Shown one piece after another: positions 1-6,412 of a DNA stretch of 13,872 nt. A program made the translations under genes and the position numbers. Location: positions 1 to 13,872 of the forward strand of contig CAZMCT010000110.1 in assembly GCA_964564785.1 (NCBI GenBank). The letters are read 5' to 3'. The first letter of the stretch is position 1; the number at the start of each line of letters is the position of its first letter. The DNA comes from CAZMCT01 sp964564785 (GTDB lineage: Bacteria; Planctomycetota; Phycisphaerae; UBA1845; Fen-1342). Under the pieces are notes generated by a model. The model was not told the origin of the DNA. It did not search any database and was given only the letters and a program-made list of their open reading frames with translations.

Positions 1-1
1 C

Positions 2-838
2 CCCGCCGCGGCACCACCCGCAGTCGCCGCGGCCCCCGCGACCGAGCCGCCGCCGGCCGTGCCCAAGCCCTGGTATCCCTGCTACGTCGAGCTCGTACAA
101 CGCGAGGTCGCCGAAGACGTGGCCCGTCAGATCGTTCGCCAGGCGGCCGCCCGGCACGGCGAGTCCTCGGCCGATCCCGCACGCGTTCGCGCTGCGCTGC
201 GCGAGTTTCTCGCCACCCTGCTGCCGGGCGATGGCGGGTTGCAGTTGCCGACCGGCAATCCACGGCGTGTCGCGTTCGTCGGCCCTTCGGGCGGCGGCAA
301 AACGACCACCGTGGCCAAGCTCGCGGCTGACTTCAAGCTGCGGCAGAACCGGCAGGTCGCCGTGCTTTCGCTCGACATGCAGCGCCCGGCCGCCCACGAG
401 CAGTTGCGCCGCTACGCCGAGGTCATCGGCGTCCCCTTCCAGGCCGCGCAGACCGTCACCGACGTCCGGTCCGCATTGAAAGCCGTCGGTCCGTTCGAAC
501 TGCTGCTCATCGACACCCCGGGCGTCGGGCGGCGTGAACAGGGCCGGTTCGCACGGCTGGCGTCGCTGCTCCGCGCCGCCCGGCCGGACGAGGTGCACCT
601 CGTCTTGCCCGCCATCCTGTTGCCGGGCGTGCAGGCCCAGGTCGCTCAGGGATTCGCTCCGCTGGGGTTGACGAGTGTCGTCCTGACCCGGCTGGACGAC
701 GCGGTCGGTTACGGCGTCATCCTCAATGTGCTTCGGCAGCTCAACCTCGCGGTCTCGTACATCACCACCGGACAAAACATCCCCCGGGACATCGAACCCG
801 CTTGCGGAAAGAGGTTATCGGAGTTATTATTGACATAG
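2..838 (+). CDS. flhF: Flagellar biosynthesis GTPase FlhF, 3' part (5' end outside window)
   Basis: SRP-family GTPase that works with FlhG to set the site and number of flagella at the membrane. The reading frame is open from base 2, through an Ala/Pro-rich stretch typical of the FlhF linker, so the GTG at 59 is internal and the gene begins upstream. Counting from 59, the NG domain shows the P-loop GPSGGGKT (75-82), an SRP-like DMQRPAAHEQLRRYAE motif (106-121), DTPG (152-155) in place of the usual DTAG, TRLDD (210-214) in place of TKLDE, and the FlhF-typical SYITTGQNIPRDIEP (233-247) near the C terminus. It ends at TAG 836-838. The flhG-like gene follows directly and fliA lies downstream, the usual flhF-flhG-fliA order. 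The K-to-R change in the guanine-recognition motif is unusual. The family call is secure. Confidence 0.93.
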   Translation, partial: PAAAPPAVAAAPATEPPPAVPKPWYPCYVELVQREVAEDVARQIVRQAAARHGESSADPARVRAALREFLATLLPGDGGLQLPTGNPRRVAFVGPSGGGKTTTVAKLAADFKLRQNRQVAVLSLDMQRPAAHEQLRRYAEVIGVPFQAAQTVTDVRSALKAVGPFELLLIDTPGVGRREQGRFARLASLLRAARPDEVHLVLPAILLPGVQAQVAQGFAPLGLTSVVLTRLDDAVGYGVILNVLRQLNLAVSYITTGQNIPRDIEPACGKRLSELLLT

Positions 839-873
839 AGCGCGTGAACGGGGGTCGACTGCGGATCCGCGGG

Positions 874-1653
874 ATGAGCATCCGCAGCGATGTTCAGGTG
901 GTCCGGCACGGGAATGGATGCCCGCCCAGGGGGCATGTCGTCCTGTTTACCAGCGGTCAGCCCGGTGTAGGTAGCACGACGCTCGCGCTCAACGCCGGCC
1001 TCCTGCTGGCCCAGCGACAACCTCCCCGAAGCGCCACCGCCTCTCATTCGGAGGTTCTGCTGCAAATCGCGACCCCAGCCCTCCCTTTCGACCCACGCGG
1101 ATTTGCGCTGCGCGGACTGCGCTTGCTGACGCCCGATCGCCGCGACGGCGATCACGGCAACGGTCACGGTGAGCCGCCGGCGACGACGCGGCTCGGCCAC
1201 CGTTGGCTGCTCGTCGATTGCTCACCCGGTCTGAGCCCGCAGCTTCGCAGCCTCGGCGCGCAGGCTGACCTCCTCGTGCTGGTGGTCACCCCGGAGCCGG
1301 CCGCGCTGGCCGATGGCTATGGCCTGCTCAAGCTGCTGGCCCGCGATCGGCCGTGGCCGCGGACCGGGGTGGTGGTCAACATGGCCGCGTCCCGGTCCGA
1401 GGCCGAAAGCGTGGCGGGGCGCTTGATCCGCACGGCGCAGCGCTTTCTCGGACGCTCCGTGGAGCGACTGGGATACGTACCGCTGGATCCGCACGTTTCG
1501 CGGGCCGCTCGGGGTGAGGTGCCGCTGAGCCTGCGGTTCCCGCGCTGCCCGGCAAGTGTATGCATAGGCAGGATTTGTGAGCGGCTGCCGGCCGCGGCGT
1601 CGGGCGTTTGTGCGGGTGGGCTCTGGCCACGGCTGGCGAGCCTGCTGCTCTAA
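874..1653 (+). CDS. flhG: FlhG/MinD-like flagellar number regulator with a degenerate P-loop
   Basis: FlhG is normally a MinD-type ATPase that partners FlhF. Homology shows in the tail: LLVDCSPG (about residues 113-120), then VVTPEPAALADGYGLLKLL, VVVNMAASRSEAESV and RLGYVPLDPHVSRAARGEVPL, each matching a conserved FlhG block. The nucleotide site is altered. The deviant Walker A, normally SGKGGVGKT, reads SGQPGVGST (residues 27-35), so both lysines are gone, and no DADLG switch block follows it. The region between P-loop and DCSPG is shorter than usual and low in complexity. The start is uncertain. ATG 874 gives 259 aa and a short FlhG-like N terminus; GTG 844 and TTG 802 are alternatives in frame, 802 overlapping flhF by 37 bp, and none has a strong ribosome site. 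It is likely a pseudo-ATPase or regulatory partner. The frame is intact, so I do not call it a pseudogene. Confidence 0.8.
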   Translation: MSIRSDVQVVRHGNGCPPRGHVVLFTSGQPGVGSTTLALNAGLLLAQRQPPRSATASHSEVLLQIATPALPFDPRGFALRGLRLLTPDRRDGDHGNGHGEPPATTRLGHRWLLVDCSPGLSPQLRSLGAQADLLVLVVTPEPAALADGYGLLKLLARDRPWPRTGVVVNMAASRSEAESVAGRLIRTAQRFLGRSVERLGYVPLDPHVSRAARGEVPLSLRFPRCPASVCIGRICERLPAAASGVCAGGLWPRLASLLL

Positions 1654-1710
1654 TGCGACCGTGCAAGGAGGCGCGCCGGGGGACCGATAGGAAGACACGG
1701 ACGTCGAACC

Positions 1711-2001
1711 ATGATCCGTACCACCAGTGCCCAGATCGGACTGCTGGCGTTCGCGGTAGCGCTCGTCGCCGGGCTGTACGCCGGCAATGCCCCGGCGGTC
1801 GTGTTGTTCCGCGCACTGCTGGCCATGTTCGCCGGGGCGGTCGTCGGGCAGTTCGCCGGCTGGGCCGCGAAGTACGTCCTGCGCGAGCATTTCCAGCGCC
1901 GTAAGATGGCGATCGACCGTGAGCACATCACGGCCGTGCAGGCCCTCCAAGCGGCGGCGGGTGAGGACGAGCCGAGGTCCGGTCCAGCGAAGGCGGGGTA
2001 G
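1711..2001 (+). CDS. Small two-helix membrane protein of the flagellar cluster, function unknown
   Basis: A 96-aa protein I do not recognise. The N terminus carries two hydrophobic segments (about residues 8-25 and 28-50) separated by a short AGNAP turn, which suggests a helical hairpin in the inner membrane. The remaining half is charged: KYVLREHFQRRKMAIDREH is basic to amphipathic, and the Ala-rich, acidic end is probably flexible. It starts at ATG 1711, 57 bp after the flhG-like stop, and ends at TAG 1999-2001, only 4 bp before fliA. It is therefore almost certainly co-transcribed and probably translationally linked with fliA. Its place between flhG and fliA suggests a flagellar or membrane-anchoring role, but that is inference from position only. 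Codon use and GC content look like the neighbours. Confidence 0.75.
   Translation: MIRTTSAQIGLLAFAVALVAGLYAGNAPAVVLFRALLAMFAGAVVGQFAGWAAKYVLREHFQRRKMAIDREHITAVQALQAAAGEDEPRSGPAKAG
1991..1998 (+). promoter_or_regulatory. Ribosome binding site of fliA
   Basis: AGGCGGGG lies 7 nt upstream of ATG 2006, inside the end of the preceding gene. It decides the fliA start: the same frame is open back to 1787, but that upstream part overlaps the membrane-protein gene and has no sigma-factor similarity. Confidence 0.55.
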
Positions 2002-2005
2002 AATC

Positions 2006-2857
2006 ATGAGCCAGGCACGCACGCCCATCGGCCGGTTACGCCGGGTCAGCCGCGAGCACCGCACGCGAACGTACCCCGACAAAGCCAGCCTGGATGCCGC
2101 TTGGCGGCACTATCGCGCGACCGGGGACACCAAGACCCGCAACCGGCTGATTGAGCACTATCTCTTCCTCGTGCGCTACAACGCCGAGCGGATCGGGGCC
2201 AAATTGCCGGACGAGGTGGATGTCGACGACCTGATGAGCGCCGGCATCTTCGGGCTGGTGGACGCGATCGACGCGTTCGACCTGGATCGCGGCGTGAAGT
2301 TCGAGACCTACTGCGCCCCGCGGATCCGCGGAGCGATTCTGGACGAACTGCGGAACATGGACTGGGTCCCGCGTCTGGTCCGCCACCGGGCCCACAAGCT
2401 GGCCGACGCGACACGCATGCTCGAGACCGAGCTCGGCCGCGTGCCGCACGACGACGAGATCGCCCGGCGCCTGAACATGAGCCGCGGGCAGTTCCAGAAG
2501 CTGCTCCGCGACGCCAGTGCCGTATCGCTCATCTCGCTCTCGCGCAAGTACACCGACCCCGACTCGCAGCGCGACGTGTTCGAGATCGACGTGCTGCCCG
2601 ACGACCGGGGCAGCGACCCGGTGGCCGAGGCCCAGAAGCAGGACATCAAGGACCTGGTGACGCGCGGGCTGAGCCGGGCCGAGCGGCTGATCATCGTCCT
2701 GTACTACTACGAGGAGATGACGATGAAGCAGATCGGGCAGACGCTCGACCTGTCGGAATCGCGCGTCAGCCAGATGCACTCGGCCATCCTGGCCCAGCTA
2801 CGAGCCCAGCTTCAGGCCCGTAAGCGCGAGCTGGTGACCGAGCCGGAAGCCACGTAG
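2006..2857 (+). CDS. fliA: Flagellar sigma factor sigma-28 (FliA/WhiG family)
   Basis: A 283-aa alternative sigma factor that directs RNA polymerase to late flagellar and chemotaxis promoters. Region 2 (about 45-118) carries DEVDVDDLMSAGIFGLVDAI, FDLDRGVKFETYCAPRIRGAI and the diagnostic LDELRNMDWVPR. Region 3 (about 125-180) has the LGRVPHDDEIARRLNMS pattern. Region 4 (about 215-265) has LSRAERLIIVLYYYEEMTMKQIGQTLDLSESRVSQMHS with its helix-turn-helix. Region 1.1 is absent, as expected for this group. The start at ATG 2006 is favoured by the AGGCGGGG site, by its 4-bp distance from the preceding stop, and by the family length. It is the last long gene of the flhF-flhG-membrane protein-fliA run, so it is probably expressed from a promoter upstream of the window. 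No anti-sigma factor FlgM is visible nearby. Confidence 0.95.
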   Translation: MSQARTPIGRLRRVSREHRTRTYPDKASLDAAWRHYRATGDTKTRNRLIEHYLFLVRYNAERIGAKLPDEVDVDDLMSAGIFGLVDAIDAFDLDRGVKFETYCAPRIRGAILDELRNMDWVPRLVRHRAHKLADATRMLETELGRVPHDDEIARRLNMSRGQFQKLLRDASAVSLISLSRKYTDPDSQRDVFEIDVLPDDRGSDPVAEAQKQDIKDLVTRGLSRAERLIIVLYYYEEMTMKQIGQTLDLSESRVSQMHSAILAQLRAQLQARKRELVTEPEAT

Positions 2858-2863
2858 GTCCGT

Positions 2864-2963
2864 TCACCAGAGAGTTACAGAGCGCACAGAGGGCCACAGA
2901 GAACCGCATCAGACTGCTATTCTCCTCTGTGTTCTCGCTGTGTCCTCTGTGCCCCTGTGGTGA
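2864..2963. repeat. 100-bp imperfect inverted repeat built from CTCTGTG/CACAGAG units
   Basis: The ends are TCACCA (2864-2869) and TGGTGA (2958-2963), perfect complements. The left arm carries repeated ACAGAG blocks and the right arm carries CTCTGTG, GCTGTG and CTCTGTG blocks, so the arms can fold on each other around a short AT-richer centre (about 2903-2919). The style matches dispersed intergenic repeats of the CACAGAGG...CCTCTGTGG type that recur in many environmental bacterial genomes. It sits directly after fliA and before the small acidic gene. It could act as a transcript 3'-end structure, or it may simply be a non-autonomous mobile repeat. No transposase is present. Confidence 0.6.
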
Positions 2964-2984
2964 TCTGCTCGCACGGAGGCGCAT

Positions 2985-3290
2985 ATGTCCGCCGCAATTC
3001 CTCCCAACTGGATGGGCTCGGTCAACCAAACCACCGGCGCCGCCGGGCGGGCCGCGGCCGACCGGCAGCGCGAGAAAACCAACGAGGTCGAGCGCGTCGC
3101 CGGCACCTTCGCCGACAACCTCCAGAACGTGATCGAGAACAGCGACCGCGACAGCCAGGTCTACTCCGATGCCGAGGGCAGCGGGAGCCAGGGCCGCCCG
3201 GCGCCGGAGGCCGAGTCGGAAACGCCCGAGGAGCCACCGCGCGAGCCGAGCCGCGATCACCCCGGTTCGGGCCTGGATCTCCAGGCATAG
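2985..3290 (+). CDS. Small acidic, disordered protein, function unknown
   Basis: A 101-aa protein without a known domain that I can name. It starts at ATG 2985 with a strong GGAGG site at 2975-2979, 5 nt upstream, which makes it a convincing gene despite its size. There is no signal peptide or membrane segment. The first 55 residues contain a probable amphipathic helix (about 20-52: AADRQREKTNEVERVAGTF...NLQNVIE). They are followed by an acidic motif, DRDSQVYSDAEGSGSQGRP (about 54-72), which looks like the conserved core. The C terminus is Pro/Glu/Ser-rich and probably unfolded. It ends at TAG 3288-3290, inside a 23-bp tandem duplication. It follows fliA in the same direction after the inverted repeat, so a flagellar link is possible but rests only on position. 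Confidence 0.72.
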   Translation: MSAAIPPNWMGSVNQTTGAAGRAAADRQREKTNEVERVAGTFADNLQNVIENSDRDSQVYSDAEGSGSQGRPAPEAESETPEEPPREPSRDHPGSGLDLQA

Positions 3291-3321
3291 CAGCCCGTGA
3301 TCTCCAGGCATAGCAGCCCGT
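3276..3321. repeat. Exact 23-bp tandem duplication
   Basis: Positions 3276-3298 and 3299-3321 are identical, 23 bases each. The unit begins GATCTCCAGGCATAG and ends CAGCCCGT. The first copy contains the last codons and stop of the small acidic gene; the second is non-coding and runs into the CAGCCCGTTGAAAA inverted-repeat arm. It looks like a replication-slippage or insertion-associated duplication. Confidence 0.9.
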
Positions 3322-3411
3322 TGAAAAGACGGCCAGGCACGGCGGAAGTGGCTCGGGGCGCTGCCGTATCGGTCGCCGGGCGCGGAGCCGGTTTGCATTT
3401 TCAACGGGCTG
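3314..3411. repeat. 14-bp perfect inverted repeat flanking 70 bp, between convergent genes
   Basis: CAGCCCGTTGAAAA at 3314-3327 is the exact reverse complement of TTTTCAACGGGCTG at 3398-3411. The 70-bp interior is GC-rich and has no open gene. The element lies between the stop of the small plus-strand gene (3290) and the stop of the minus-strand GH109 gene (3518). It could form a bidirectional transcript-ending hairpin, or be a small MITE-like insertion with terminal inverted repeats. A related sequence occurs near 8070. Confidence 0.7.
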
Positions 3412-3517
3412 ATGGGGCCGGGTGCGTCCGTGCGCAACCGGCCGCATCAGCCCCGCGCCGGAAACGCCAGGTTACGAAACCGACCGCCACCCGCCCCCCC
3501 GCGCCCGCGTGCCGCCC

Positions 3518-4870
3518 TCACGCCCCGACGATCTCCAGCGGCGGCGTGCTCTGCCACCGACCCCGGGTGAAATCGGGGATGTCCATGGTGCGGCTGCGGC
3601 GGGCGACCGAGCGCTCGGTCAGCTCGCTGATACAGCTCCACGCGGCCGCGTCGTATACGTTCATGTCGGTCGGCCGGCCGGTGCGCAGGCACTCGATCAG
3701 CCGATAATCCTCGAGGTAATCCATCCCGCCGTGGCCGCCGGCCGCTTTCTTCACCTCCTCCGATCGCCAGAGCGGGTGCTCGAACTCAGCCGCATAGCCG
3801 TCCAGCCCCTCATCCCAACCGTGGCCCTGCGTCCGGCCCTCGATATGGAAGCGGTCGGGATAGCCCATGTACAGGCCGCGGGTGCCCTGCACGAGGAAGA
3901 TGCGGCTGTACGGCCGCGGCAGGTTCGTGTCGTGGACGAGGTAGATCGTGCGGCCCAGGGCCGTCTTGATCAGCGTGAGATTCACGTCGCCGAGGACGTA
4001 CGTCTCGTTGCGGCGCTCGTCATCGGCTGCGAGGCGCTCCTGCTGCCAGAGCTGGAGGCCGCGGGAGGGGCCGCTCATGGACACGAGATAATCGAAGCGG
4101 TCGCCGCGGTTGACGTTCATGCACTGTGCGACGGGTCCGAGGCCGTGCGTGGGGTAAAGGTTGCCGTTGCGGCGCTGCGCGTGCGCCCGCCGCCAGAGCC
4201 CCTCGCCGTCGCGCGCGAACTTCACGCTGCGCAGGTCATGCAGATAGCCGCACTCGGCGTGCAGAACCTCGCCGAATGCGCCCTTGCGGACCATGTTCAA
4301 TACCATCAGCTCGGCCCGACCGTAGCAGGCGTTTTCCATCATCACGCAGTGCTTGCCGTGCTTCTCCGACTCCTCCACGAGCTGCCAGCACTCCTCGAGC
4401 GTGACGGCCGCGGGCACCTCGGTCGCCGCGTGCTTGCCGGCCCGCATGGCAGCCACGCACACCGGCACGTGCCACTCCCACGGCGTGGCCGTGAAGACCA
4501 GATCAAGGTCTTCCGTCTGGCACAGGCGCTCGAAGTCGCGCGGCCCGCGGTCGTAACCCGCGGGCCGGGGCTGACCGGCCTGTTGCACGATATCCTGGGC
4601 CCGGCGAACCTTCTCGGGAACGATGTCGCACACGGCCCGAACCTCGGCTCCCGGCACCTTCAGCAGTTGTTGCACATGGTTGGTGCCCATCCCGCCCACG
4701 CCCACGAAGCCGATTCGCACGCGCTCGATCGGCGGCGTGACCAGCCGCGGATCTCCGGGCATCGCCCGCCGCCCCGGGGCGCTGCACGCGGGTGTCAGGC
4801 TGCCGAGGGCGGCGGCGCCGGCCGCCAGCGCTCCAAGCTTGAGAAACTCGCGTCGGTTCGTTGTGGACAC
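3518..4870 (-). CDS. Tat-exported Gfo/Idh/MocA-family protein, GH109-type glycosidase
   Basis: A 450-aa protein of the NAD-dependent Gfo/Idh/MocA fold that looks like glycosyl hydrolase family 109 (alpha-N-acetylgalactosaminidase type, redox-assisted retaining mechanism). The N terminus TNRREFLKLGALAAGAAALG is a twin-arginine signal, so the folded protein is probably exported with its cofactor. The Rossmann motif GFVGVGGMGTNHVQQLL starts near residue 54. GH109-like blocks follow: EVPAAVTLEECWQLVE (151-166), MMENACYGRAELMVLNMV (177-194), NGNLYPTHGLGPVAQCMNVN (235-254), DTNLPRPYSRIFLVQGT (314-330), GGHGGMDYLEDYRLIECLR (378-396) and the closing IPDFTRGRW. Length fits the family. I chose GTG 4870 because AAGGAG lies 6 nt upstream; ATG 4876 would touch it directly. 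It is last in a run with nadD, 69 bp downstream of it. Substrate is inferred, not shown. Confidence 0.85.
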   Translation of the reverse strand: MSTTNRREFLKLGALAAGAAALGSLTPACSAPGRRAMPGDPRLVTPPIERVRIGFVGVGGMGTNHVQQLLKVPGAEVRAVCDIVPEKVRRAQDIVQQAGQPRPAGYDRGPRDFERLCQTEDLDLVFTATPWEWHVPVCVAAMRAGKHAATEVPAAVTLEECWQLVEESEKHGKHCVMMENACYGRAELMVLNMVRKGAFGEVLHAECGYLHDLRSVKFARDGEGLWRRAHAQRRNGNLYPTHGLGPVAQCMNVNRGDRFDYLVSMSGPSRGLQLWQQERLAADDERRNETYVLGDVNLTLIKTALGRTIYLVHDTNLPRPYSRIFLVQGTRGLYMGYPDRFHIEGRTQGHGWDEGLDGYAAEFEHPLWRSEEVKKAAGGHGGMDYLEDYRLIECLRTGRPTDMNVYDAAAWSCISELTERSVARRSRTMDIPDFTRGRWQSTPPLEIVGA

Positions 4871-4876
4871 CTGCAT

Positions 4877-4882
4877 CTCCTT
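4877..4882 (-). promoter_or_regulatory. Ribosome binding site deciding a GTG start for the GH109 gene
   Basis: AAGGAG on the minus strand, with 6 nt between it and GTG 4870. The in-frame ATG at 4876 has no spacing at all from this site, and ATG 4897 has no good site, so GTG is the best start. Confidence 0.6.
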
Positions 4883-4939
4883 GAAAACCGGCCGCATCCT
4901 AACACGAATCAAGACCCCGCGCGGCCGCGACGGCTTCCG

Positions 4940-5560
4940 TTACGTGCGATAGAGCCCCGCGGCGGCGATGTAGTCGCGGACCGCTTCGGGAACCAGATAG
5001 CGGATGCTGAGCCCCCTCGCCACCCGGCGGCGAATGTCCGTGCCGGCGATCTCGACCTGCGGCGTCGGGAGCACATGGGCCAGCAGCCGGGCGACTTGCG
5101 GCGGCGAGAAATGGCGACCGAGGTCGGCGGCGGCGGGCGGGTTCGAGCCCGGCCGGGCAGCCGTGGCGATCGTGCAGCGCTCAACGAGCTCGCCGGCCCG
5201 ATACCACGTATGCAGCTCGTGCAGGCTGTCGAGGCCGACGAGCCAGAACAGCTCGTCGCGGCCGGAATCGGGCAACTGCCCGGCGAAATGCTCGACCGTG
5301 TGGAGCGTGTAGTTCGGCCCCGGCCGGCCGAGTTCCCAGTCGCTGACCTCGAACCCGGGCTCTCCGGCGGCGGCACGGCGGCACATCTCGAGCCGGTCGG
5401 CCGGCGGAGCGAGCGGGCGGTCCTGTTTGTGCGGCGGCTGCGCGCTGGGCACCAGAATGACCCGCGAAACCGAGAGCTGCTCCGCCGCGGCCCGCGCGAC
5501 GATCAGGTGGCCGTGATGAACGGGGTTGAACGAACCGCCAAAAAGCAGCACGCGGTCCAC
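4940..5560 (-). CDS. nadD: Nicotinate-nucleotide adenylyltransferase
   Basis: A 206-aa cytoplasmic enzyme that joins nicotinate mononucleotide and ATP to give deamido-NAD, a step of NAD synthesis. It shows the nucleotidyltransferase signature GGSFNPVHHGHL (residues 8-19), the PSAQPPHK loop (38-45), WLVGLDSL (106-113) and the C-terminal IAGTDIRRRVARGLSIRYLVP (171-191), the family's ISSTxIR motif, here with AGT for SST. The family starts about seven residues before GGS, which fits GTG 5560. The longer open frame upstream overlaps the neighbouring gene and has no similarity. GTG 5551 is a less likely alternative. It lies 29 bp after the TPR gene on the same strand and probably shares its transcript with it and the GH109 gene. 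RsfS, a frequent nadD neighbour, is not here. Confidence 0.93.
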   Translation of the reverse strand: MDRVLLFGGSFNPVHHGHLIVARAAAEQLSVSRVILVPSAQPPHKQDRPLAPPADRLEMCRRAAAGEPGFEVSDWELGRPGPNYTLHTVEHFAGQLPDSGRDELFWLVGLDSLHELHTWYRAGELVERCTIATAARPGSNPPAAADLGRHFSPPQVARLLAHVLPTPQVEIAGTDIRRRVARGLSIRYLVPEAVRDYIAAAGLYRT

Positions 5561-5589
5561 GAGGCACCTGTCCTGCGGTCGCGGCCGGT

Positions 5590-6249
5590 TCAGCGGCGGG
5601 CGGCCAGCATTGTCTGCAAGTCCTGCATCGCCTGCGGCACGCCGTCGAGTCGCGGGTGAATCTGCAAGGCCCGCCGATAATACCGCACGGCGGCTCGCAA
5701 ATCGCCCTGTTCGACGGAGGCGTGGCCGAGCGCGGCGGCGGCCGCGAAGTGGTAGGGGTTCAGCTGCAAGGCGCGTTCGTAGCAGCCGACGGCTTCGCCG
5801 TCGCGGCCGGCGAGTGCCAGGGCCAGGCCGCGCTGGAAGTGGGCTTCGGCGAATCCGGGCTCGCGGGCCGTGAGGTTGACGAGGCGGCGGAGCGCGTCGT
5901 CCAGATGCCCGTCGCGGATCGATGCGACCGCGACGGCGAGGTCGGTGTTGGCGTCCGGCGGGCCGGCCTGCATCCAGAGTGCCCAGAGGCACTGCTCGGC
6001 CAGGCGCACGACGCCGTCGTCATCATGATGCAGACATAGGGCGAGGACGGGGGACTCCGAGACCGAGCCGAACATACCGAGATAAGCGACCGCGGCGCGC
6101 ACTCGCTCGGGGCGCGGGTCCGCCAGGAGCGCGGAGAGTTGCTCGGGGGTCGGCCGGTGGGTCAGCAGTTCGTCGAGCGCGACGCGATCGACGTCACACC
6201 CAGGCGCGATACGCTCCAACATCCGGTCAACGGCTGGGTCGTGTCTCAC
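5590..6249 (-). CDS. Helical repeat protein (HEAT-like N half, TPR C half)
   Basis: A 219-aa predicted cytoplasmic protein with no signal peptide. Residues about 30-95 look like alpha-helical, HEAT-type repeats (DPRPERVRAAVAYLGMFG, then HHDDDGVVRLAEQCLWALW). Residues about 96-200 carry TPR units: a half unit, then EAHFQRGLALALAGRDGEAVGCYERALQLNP and FAAAAALGHASVEQGDLRAAVRYYRRALQIHP, with the usual small, aromatic and proline positions. Such proteins are protein-binding scaffolds; the partner is unknown. It starts at GTG 6249 without a convincing ribosome site. ATG 6222 would shorten it by nine residues. It is first in a run with nadD and the GH109 gene, which is the only hint at context. Confidence 0.8.
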   Translation of the reverse strand: MRHDPAVDRMLERIAPGCDVDRVALDELLTHRPTPEQLSALLADPRPERVRAAVAYLGMFGSVSESPVLALCLHHDDDGVVRLAEQCLWALWMQAGPPDANTDLAVAVASIRDGHLDDALRRLVNLTAREPGFAEAHFQRGLALALAGRDGEAVGCYERALQLNPYHFAAAAALGHASVEQGDLRAAVRYYRRALQIHPRLDGVPQAMQDLQTMLAARR

Positions 6250-6382
6250 CGAGTCTCGCTTTTACACACAGGACCGGCGCAGATTCGCCGCAGTCAAACC
6301 ACCCAAAGCCCCCTCGAACGCACCCGCGCCCGCGCCCAGACGCGGACCGCCCGCGACGCACCGGAATTGGGCCTCGCACCAG

Positions 6383-6412
6383 ATGGTAGGCCCGCTCAAA
6401 AGAGGGGGTCAA
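6383..6412 (-). promoter_or_regulatory. Candidate sigma-70 type promoter for the TPR-nadD-GH109 run
   Basis: On the minus strand, TTGACC (6407-6412) and TACCAT (6383-6388) are separated by 18 bp, a good -35 and a fair -10. It would give a leader of about 125 nt before GTG 6249. The evidence is spacing and consensus only. Confidence 0.3.

Noticed and set aside
2766..3437. Minus-strand open frame of 223 codons over the repeat region
   Set aside because: It translates the CACAGAG inverted repeat into the familiar spurious pattern HRGHSENTEE and overlaps fliA and the small acidic gene.
3422..5659. Very long plus-strand open frame of 745 codons
   Set aside because: It runs antisense through the GH109 and nadD genes, which have clear motifs on the minus strand; its translation has no recognisable domain and is an effect of high GC.
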